In this document: positions 62,752 to 64,000 of the stretch, piece by piece
Position numbering within the stretch: position 1 is the first letter of the stretch
Layout: every line of letters begins with the position of its first letter
Source of the DNA: Ascarosepion bandense
Lineage: Eukaryota > Mollusca > Cephalopoda > Sepiida > Sepiidae
NCBI GenBank assembly: GCA_037127315.1
Contig: JBBBDQ010001937.1
Location: 457,501 to 521,500, forward strand
Direction of reading: 5' to 3'
DNA: 64,000 nt
Program-made: the position numbers and the translations under genes
Notes under the pieces: generated by a model
The model's input: only the letters and a program-made list of their open reading frames with translations
What the model was told of the DNA's origin: nothing
Databases searched by the model: none

Positions 62752-64000
62752 TATTTATTTTTAATCATTTCACTCCAAGCAAGGCATTCCACTAACACTA
62801 TTACGCATGGGGCTACATAGTGGTTAGATGTAGGAAATGTTAGAATGAAGGTGATAGATAGGTAAGTATACCAAGGATGAGGGTTGGGCAGATGGGAAGA
62901 GTGCTTGAAAGATTGGGAGCGATTTAGTGTGTTAGAAGGTGTCTATTAACCTTACATTTAAACTCCTGGAGATCGTAGCCATCGGGGAAGCAATCATGTG
63001 GAAGGGAATTCCACAGTCGGGAAGGGCGAGAAAAGAAACCGTTGGAGTAGAAGTTTCGGTTGCATTTTATCGGTTTCACTGTAAAATGGTGGGAACTAGT
63101 TGCTAATCTAGTTTCTCGTGCAAATTCGTATCTGGGGGCAGCAGTGATCTAAGTTCATTGGAGCAGAAGCCGTGAAAGTATTTATAGAAGAGACACAGGG
63201 AAGCCACGTCGCGCCGGTGAGAGAGAGACTGCAGGCGGTCTGCCAAGTTGGTATCGATCACATTACAAACCCTCCGCTGTACCTTGTCGAGAAGCCCGAG
63301 GAGAATAGCAGGTGCAACCGACCAGATATGGCAGCAGTATTCAATGCACGGGTGGATGGTAGATTTATATATGTGCAAGATAGATTCAGATGGAAAAAAA
63401 CATCCGGGCCCTGCACAGAGAACGACTTTCATAGCAGCGGATTTAGCAATGGATTCGATATAGTCATTCCACTTGAGGTCCGCTCTAAGTGTGAGACCAA
63501 GTAGGCGTAGTGTTTTACTATCTGGGAGGCAAGCCTGATCCATGCTAATGGGAGGTAGGTGCGGTTGTCTATGATGGTTAATTGATAGTAGCTTCGTTTT
63601 AGAAGCATTGAAATTTACGAGCCATTTCTTACCCCAGTCCACTACGGATTGGAGGTCCTTTTCAAGCTCGGCTGCAAGGTTAGCTTTGTAGCCTACACCA
63701 GATTTTTGGTCGAGAGTAAACTGTGGTGTCATCTGCGCTACATACCTACGTGGGATCTTATGGAATCACGGAGATCATTAATATATATCAGAAAGAGCGT
63801 AGGACCTAGGATAGAGCCTTGAGGGACCCCTGCGTTCGTATGGTAGTTCTGGGAGGCATGTCCGTTTAATACCACCTTCATTGTGCGATTAGAGAAGAAT
63901 GGCTCGATTAGTTCAAACAAATGTCCAGTTATACCATAGCTCAGCAGTTTGCATTAAAGGCCAGCATGCCAAACTCTGTCGAATGCTTTAGAGATATCCA
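62752..64000 (-). pseudogene. LINE reverse transcriptase and C-terminus, partial at window edge
   Basis: The largest copy of the main family (CR1/Jockey superfamily; clade not resolved). From the right edge on the minus strand: DISKAFDRVWHAGL (first catalytic Asp), a stop near 63954, KVVLNGHASQNYHTNAGVPQ with [16 protein letters not shown], then a one-base insertion near 63738 that breaks the YADD box. Open frame 63103-63732 covers WGKKWLVNFNASKTKLLSIN, LGLTLRADLKWNDYIESIAK, HIYKSTIHPCIEYCCHIWSV, LLDKVQRRVCNVI and FYKYFHGFCSNELRSL. A frameshift near 63138 precedes ETRLATSSHHFTVKPIKCNR, FFSRPSRLWNSLPHDCFPDG and FKCKVNRHLLTH. The 3' UTR runs to 62752. Three lesions make it inactive. The upstream part lies beyond the window. 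Confidence 0.9.

Overview
The window looks like intergenic or intronic DNA from a large, repeat-dense animal genome. The best fit is a coleoid cephalopod, probably an octopus. That is an inference from the combination of tRNA-derived SINEs, Penelope-like elements with GIY-YIG endonucleases, short non-autonomous Helitrons, very long (AT)n tracts and (GATA)n arrays; no species-diagnostic gene is present. I found no intact host protein-coding gene. Most longer open frames are simple-repeat translations (YIYI, LSIY, KEEE) or broken transposon proteins.

Layout. 1-3.8 kb: two Tc1-like fragments, Penelope-type termini and a Helitron. 3.8-6.4 kb: degraded LINE pieces and a 5S-rRNA/tRNA composite SINE. 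7.2-10.1 kb: a satellite with an 87-bp dimeric unit. 10.2-15 kb: LINE 3' end, SINEs, Helitrons and two (GATA/TATC)n arrays. 16-19.1 kb: Penelope-type repeats, a Tc1/mariner relic and a foldback. 19.5-22.4 kb: three Helitrons. 23-28.6 kb: SINEs, LINE 3' ends and a tandem pair of ribozyme-bearing SINEs. 28.8-30.1 kb: a 108-bp tandem array. 30.7-31.1 kb: a foldback carrying a tRNA-like cloverleaf. 31-36 kb: Tc1-like and Penelope-like copies, the two best ribozyme SINEs, and two inverted-junction LINE copies around a GATA array. 36.8-51 kb: Penelope-like fragments (one intact GIY-YIG frame, one RT relic, two decayed GIY-YIG copies), termini with hammerhead-like folds, and a possible solo LTR. 52-57 kb: LINE endonuclease and RT fragments, a Helitron and a full-length 5S-tRNA SINE. 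57-64 kb: unassigned DNA, Helitrons with a duplicated 3' end, another LINE fragment, and a larger LINE pseudogene running off the right edge.

Main observation. A tRNA-derived SINE family here ends in a hammerhead ribozyme. The copy at 33628-33682 (minus) has every canonical core position, three paired stems and a GUC cleavage triplet. A second subfamily (32087-32141, minus) keeps the core and stem II but has a different, compensated stem I. Two copies lie head-to-tail at 24.9-25.5 kb, so that about 250 nt lies between two ribozyme sites, an arrangement like retrozymes. Separately, Penelope-type termini carry at least two further hammerhead folds (50792-50835 and 45020-45074, minus) that share one extra nucleotide before stem II. 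The Helitrons, SINEs and Penelope termini repeatedly abut (AT)n tracts. No transcription or activity can be shown from sequence alone.
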